From contig JAIVEN010000014.1 of NCBI GenBank assembly GCA_026686845.1, positions 28,852,001 to 28,916,000 of the forward strand: a stretch of 64,000 bases of DNA. Reading direction: 5' to 3'. The DNA comes from Adenanthera pavonina. Lineage: Eukaryota > Streptophyta > Magnoliopsida > Fabales > Fabaceae. Below are positions 60,736 to 64,000 of this stretch, in pieces (within the stretch, counting starts at the first letter, position 1; every line of letters starts with the position of its first letter). The translations under genes were made by a program, and so were the position numbers. The notes beneath the pieces are model-generated. The model ran no database searches. It worked only from the letters and a program-made list of their open reading frames with translations, and was not told the origin of the DNA.

Positions 60736-62698
60736 GTTTGATGCCAAATCCAATGAAGGTATATTTCTGGGATATTCTAGTTGGAGTAAAGCATATAGAG
60801 TTTTCAATAAAAGGTCCAATTTGGTAGAAGAATCTATGTATATAGTACTTATTGGATATGAAACTGCTTTTAAACATGCTACTGGTAAGAATGATCTGGT
60901 TTCAAACTTTAAAAGGCTAGATATTTCTGATGAAGGTAAAATTGAGTCTCCAAAAATATTTGAATCTATTAACATGGAAGAAGATATTCAGGAGAGGAAT
61001 TTTGAAGATGAAAATATTGATGAAATGTCTCAAAAACTCCTTAGAGCTTGGAGATATCAAAGGAATCATCCTATTGATCAAGTAATAGGGAATGTTCAAG
61101 AGAGAGTTAGAACCAAAAAACAGTTAAGGGATCAAATGATTAATTGTGCTTTTATTTCGCAAATTGAACCTAAATATACAGAGGAAGCCTTAGCTGATGA
61201 GTACTGGATTCTAGCCATGCAGGATGAATTAAATTAGTTTGAAAGAAATCAAGTCTGAGATTTAGTGCCTATACCCAAAAATCATCCTGTCATTAGTACC
61301 AAATGGGTTTTTAGAAATAAACTTGATGAATCAGGGTCAATCATCAGAAATAAAGCTAGACTGGTTGCTAAAGGTTATAATCAAGAAGAAGGCATTGATT
61401 TTGAGGAAACCTTTGCTCCAGTAGCTAGATTAGAAGCAATCAGAATTCTATTAGCATATGAATGTATGAAAAATATTTTGTTATATCAAATGGATGAGAA
61501 GAGTGCTTTTCTAAATGGATATATCATGGAGGAGGTCTATGTAGATCAACCTCCAGGTTTTGAGGATTCTACAAAACCAAACGATGTGTATAAACTGAAG
61601 AAAGCTCTTTACGGTTTAAAATAAGCCCCTAGAGCATGGTATGAAAGATTGAGCAATTTTCTAACTGATAAGGGGTTTAATAGAGGAAAAGTAGATACAA
61701 CTTTATTCACTAAGAAAGAAAATAAAGATTTACTTATTGTTCAAATCTATGTTGATGATATTATATTTAGTGCTACTAATGAATCTCATTGCAAGAATTT
61801 TTCTAAGTTAATGCAGGGGGAATTCGAAATGTCCATGATGGGTGAACTCAACTTCTTCCTTGGATTGCAAATTAGACAGTGTGATAATGGTATCTTCCTC
61901 AAACAATCCAAGTATCTGAAGGAATTGTTGAAGAAGTTTGAAATGGAAAATGCCAAGCCAATGGGGACACCTATGGCTACTGCAACCAAACTGGCTATGG
62001 ATGAAAAAGGGAAAATGTTTGACATAACTCAGTACAGAAGAATGATTGGATCCCTACTGTACCTAACTGCCAGCAGACCTGACATTATGTTTAGTGTCTG
62101 TATGTGTGCAAGATTTCAATCATGTCCCAAAGAAACCCATGCAATTGCTGTAAAGCGCATCTTCAGATACCTCATTGGAACTTCACATATGGGTCTTTGG
62201 TATCCTAAGGGCAATGGAAAAGATCTCAAAGGATACACTGATGCTGACGTTGCAGGATCCAAAACTGACAGAAAAAGCACAAGTGGAACATGTCAGTTTC
62301 TTGGAGGATCCTTGGTTTCATGGTTCCGCAAGAAGCAAAACAGTGTGGCCTTATCCATAGCAGAGGCTGAGTATGTTGCAACTGGAAGCTGTTGTGCCCA
62401 AATCATCTGGATGAAGTAGCAGCTTAAAGATCTTGAGATTGAGATGAAGGAAATACCAATCATGTGTGACAATCAAAGTGCCATTAATATCACAAAGAAT
62501 CCTGTCATGCATTCAAGGATGAAACATATTGAAGTTAGGCACCACTTCATAAGGGATCATGTTTTGAAAGGAGAAATCAGACTAGAGTACATCCCAACTG
62601 AAGATCAAGTAGCTGATATACTGATAAAGCCTCTATCAAAAGACATACATTGCAAAATAAGAAGAGAATTAGGCATGGTAAATCCCAATGAACTATAA
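60680..62698 (+). pseudogene. Copia integrase C terminus, reverse transcriptase and RNase H, with nonsense codons
   Basis: All of this lies in one frame with stops TAG 61235, TGA 61256, TAA 61622 and TAG 62417, and ends at a natural TAA (62696-62698). The RT starts with STKWVFRNKLDESG. It has RLVAKGYNQEEGIDFEETFA, LYGLK and the catalytic QIYVDDIIFSATN intact. RNase H shows YTDADVAGSKTDRKSTSG, SIAEAEYVA and CDNQSAINI, with its acidic residues present. The C-terminal part reads HIEVRHHFIRDHV and VADILIKPLSKD, typical of copia. Apart from the nonsense changes it is well preserved, so the element died fairly recently. Confidence 0.92.
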
Positions 62699-63699
62699 GT
62701 AAATCCATCTGTGATTCTGTTTTTAGATTTTCCAACATTGAATTAGTTCTCACTTTAGCATCGGAGTGTGTTTAATTTAAGTTACAGGTGCTACTCATGA
62801 GATTCAATGCCAATAAATCTGGAAAATGAAGCTTACCAGAATGGAATGATCAAGAATTGAAGAAAATGACAGATATTCTGAGTTTCTGGATCCATTCTGT
62901 AAGTTTCTAAAGCTAAAATTCATATATTGATTGTGTGTTAGACGAATTTCCTTGAAAAATTGAGTTTCTGAGGAAGTCAGCATGGTCAACATTCAAATTT
63001 GGATACCCAACAGACGAACTTCAGCCTATTATAAGTTGGAACAGTTCTCGGTGAAGCCTCGAAATTCGTCTATTGGCCCTTCAAAATTTAAATTTTCAAG
63101 AACAAAAAATTTCAAAGTTTTGTTTGTCCAACATGTGATTATACTGATGTTTTTCTCTTAACATACGAATGGTAGAAGACTTTTACAAAATGTAGAAATT
63201 CGAATTTCTAAGTTGAAAATTCGTCTGTTGAAACATGCTCCTCAATGTTGAATCTTTCAAAATATGAAGTTTTGTATGCTTAATTCATCTGTTGTTTGGT
63301 GGTTTGATTGTTGTTTGATGTTTACTCTTCGAAATTCGAACTTTGTTGGAACAAAGTTCGTTTGTTCATCTTGTGCTGCTTGAACCAAGCCACTGTCAGA
63401 TGAACTTTCTGAAGAAAATTCATCTGTCAGTAAGCTTTGCTGAATGATTTAACTCTTAACTGCTCAAAGTTCAAATTTTGACCCCTCAAAATTCGTCTAT
63501 CAAGCAGTTACATACGTTAAAACCGACGGTTTTTATTTGAACAAACGCAACCCTATTCCTATTCTCTCTAAGTCTGTTCTAATCCTCCATTCAATGCTCT
63601 TCAATTCTGATAAAAAATAGTCATTTCCCACCGATTAAACTTCCTTTCGCATCCTTTAAACCTGTTCTTTGCTCCATTCCGCAACATTCATCGGCGAAA
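62699..63699 (+). other. Post-pol spacer with palindromic motifs
   Basis: A non-coding kilobase between pol and the second frame. From about 62940 to 63500 it carries the motif set of the LTR: AAATTCGAATTT (63197-63208), AACAGACGAACTTC, AATTCGTCTGTTG and others. Possible purine-rich tracts occur near 62820-62870 (GGAAAATGAAGC, GAAGAAAATGA). Sireviruses are known to hold several polypurine tracts after pol; whether these are such is inference. Confidence 0.5.
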
Positions 63700-64000
63700 A
63701 TGGCTAGAGTTAAGAATCCAGAAGCTGGCAAAGGAGAAGCTTGTCCAAAACATTTGGTTAAATCCCAATATGGCACGAAGGAAGGAGAACAACCGAAAAG
63801 AAAGGCCAAATCCAGCAAAGGAACTCCTTCTAAATGCCAGAAAACCACACCCAAGGGAGAATCAAAGAAGGCTGGACCTTCTTCCTCAAAGACAGCAGAA
63901 CCTTCAGTCCCTGTTCCTGTTGCAGCTGAACCTGTTGCTTCCACTTCATCCTTAAGTACTGAATCTGGAGAATATGAGCTTACCACACTACCATTATGGA
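63700..64000 (+). CDS. Post-pol (envelope-position) reading frame of the copia element, 5' part
   Basis: Open from ATG 63700-63702 to the window end (100 codons). The start MARVKNPEAGKGEACPKHLV is followed by a basic, Lys/Ser/Pro-rich stretch (QPKRKAKSSKGTPSKC) and a Ser/Ala/Pro-rich stretch (SVPVPVAAEPVASTSSLS). Many Sireviruses have a second frame after pol with such a low-complexity start. It has been called envelope-like, but its function is unknown, and neither a signal peptide nor a membrane segment is visible here. It is on the same strand as pol and has no stop so far. The alternative is chance openness in Lys-rich sequence. Confidence 0.55.
   Translation, partial: MARVKNPEAGKGEACPKHLVKSQYGTKEGEQPKRKAKSSKGTPSKCQKTTPKGESKKAGPSSSKTAEPSVPVPVAAEPVASTSSLSTESGEYELTTLPLW

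Larger units (their letters stand above)
57800..64000 (+). mobile_element. Ty1/copia Sirevirus-like retrotransposon, 5' LTR to post-pol region; 3' end outside window
   Basis: Order: 5' LTR (57800-59455), a deletion junction, remnant of the gag/protease linker, protease, integrase, RT and RNase H (to 62698), a palindrome-rich spacer, and a second reading frame from 63700. A post-pol frame is typical of Sireviruses. The five bases before the LTR are TATGA; the matching duplication would be beyond the window. Many C-to-T or G-to-A type nonsense changes show it is dead. Confidence 0.88.

Noticed and set aside
63621..63986. A 121-codon minus-strand frame near the window end
   Set aside because: It is antisense to the post-pol frame, which has the expected strand and position. 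Its openness follows from the codon bias of the opposite strand.

Overview
This window is plant nuclear DNA, most likely from a eudicot. It is AT-rich, shows GT-AG introns, and consists almost entirely of nested transposable elements. I see no tRNA, rRNA, CRISPR array or bacterial-style operon, and no clearly intact single-copy host gene. The only host-like coding matter is a decayed fragment at 4848-5110 that resembles the plastid protein PRIN2, plus a few unnamed exon-like pieces inside DNA transposons. I cannot name the species.

Layout. (1) 1-3587 is the right part of a CACTA (En/Spm) transposon. It carries an apparently intact five-exon Transposase_24-type gene, subterminal repeats and a terminus ending in GTAGTG. 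(2) 4848-5110 is the host-gene fragment, followed by a 196-bp-period duplication and an AT-rich three-copy repeat (to 7180). (3) 7968-11423 and 35474-36517 are the two halves of one dead Ty3/gypsy chromovirus: gag, protease, RT and RNase H, then integrase and a chromodomain-like tail. They are separated by 24 kb of later insertions. A 410-bp solo LTR (9213-9622) splits the protease.

(4) The 24-kb insertion is a nest. An outer long LTR (11424-35467, 5'-truncated) was hit by a solo LTR of its own family (12591-15917, target duplication CTTTA), by a reverse-oriented relative (16713-19229, TTTTA), and by a 14.9-kb CACTA element (19308-34235). That CACTA element carries decayed TNP2 transposase and Transposase_24 genes and a Ulp1-type cysteine protease whose catalytic residues are still readable. 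(5) A second, 5.1-kb CACTA element (36911-41976, target duplication ATT) sits in the chromovirus 3' LTR. (6) 41977-51124 holds LTR fragments of several families.

(7) 51125-57799 is again nested long LTRs, one interrupted by a 1,662-bp Ty1/copia solo LTR (53735-55396, target duplication AATGT). (8) From 57800 to the end lies a Sirevirus-like copia element of the same family. It has a 5' LTR, lost its primer site and most of gag by deletion, has a pol with six nonsense codons, and ends in a post-pol reading frame that runs off the window.

The most notable signals are: a small hairpin kept with compensatory changes in six copies of the long LTR family; a palindrome array (AAATTCGAATTT with CGTCTGT) in the copia LTRs and again downstream of pol; the Ulp1 gene inside a CACTA element; the intact Transposase_24 gene; and a 77-bp near-perfect miRNA-like foldback at 30119-30195. 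Target duplications were read directly. Family names come from recognised protein motifs, and no database search was run.
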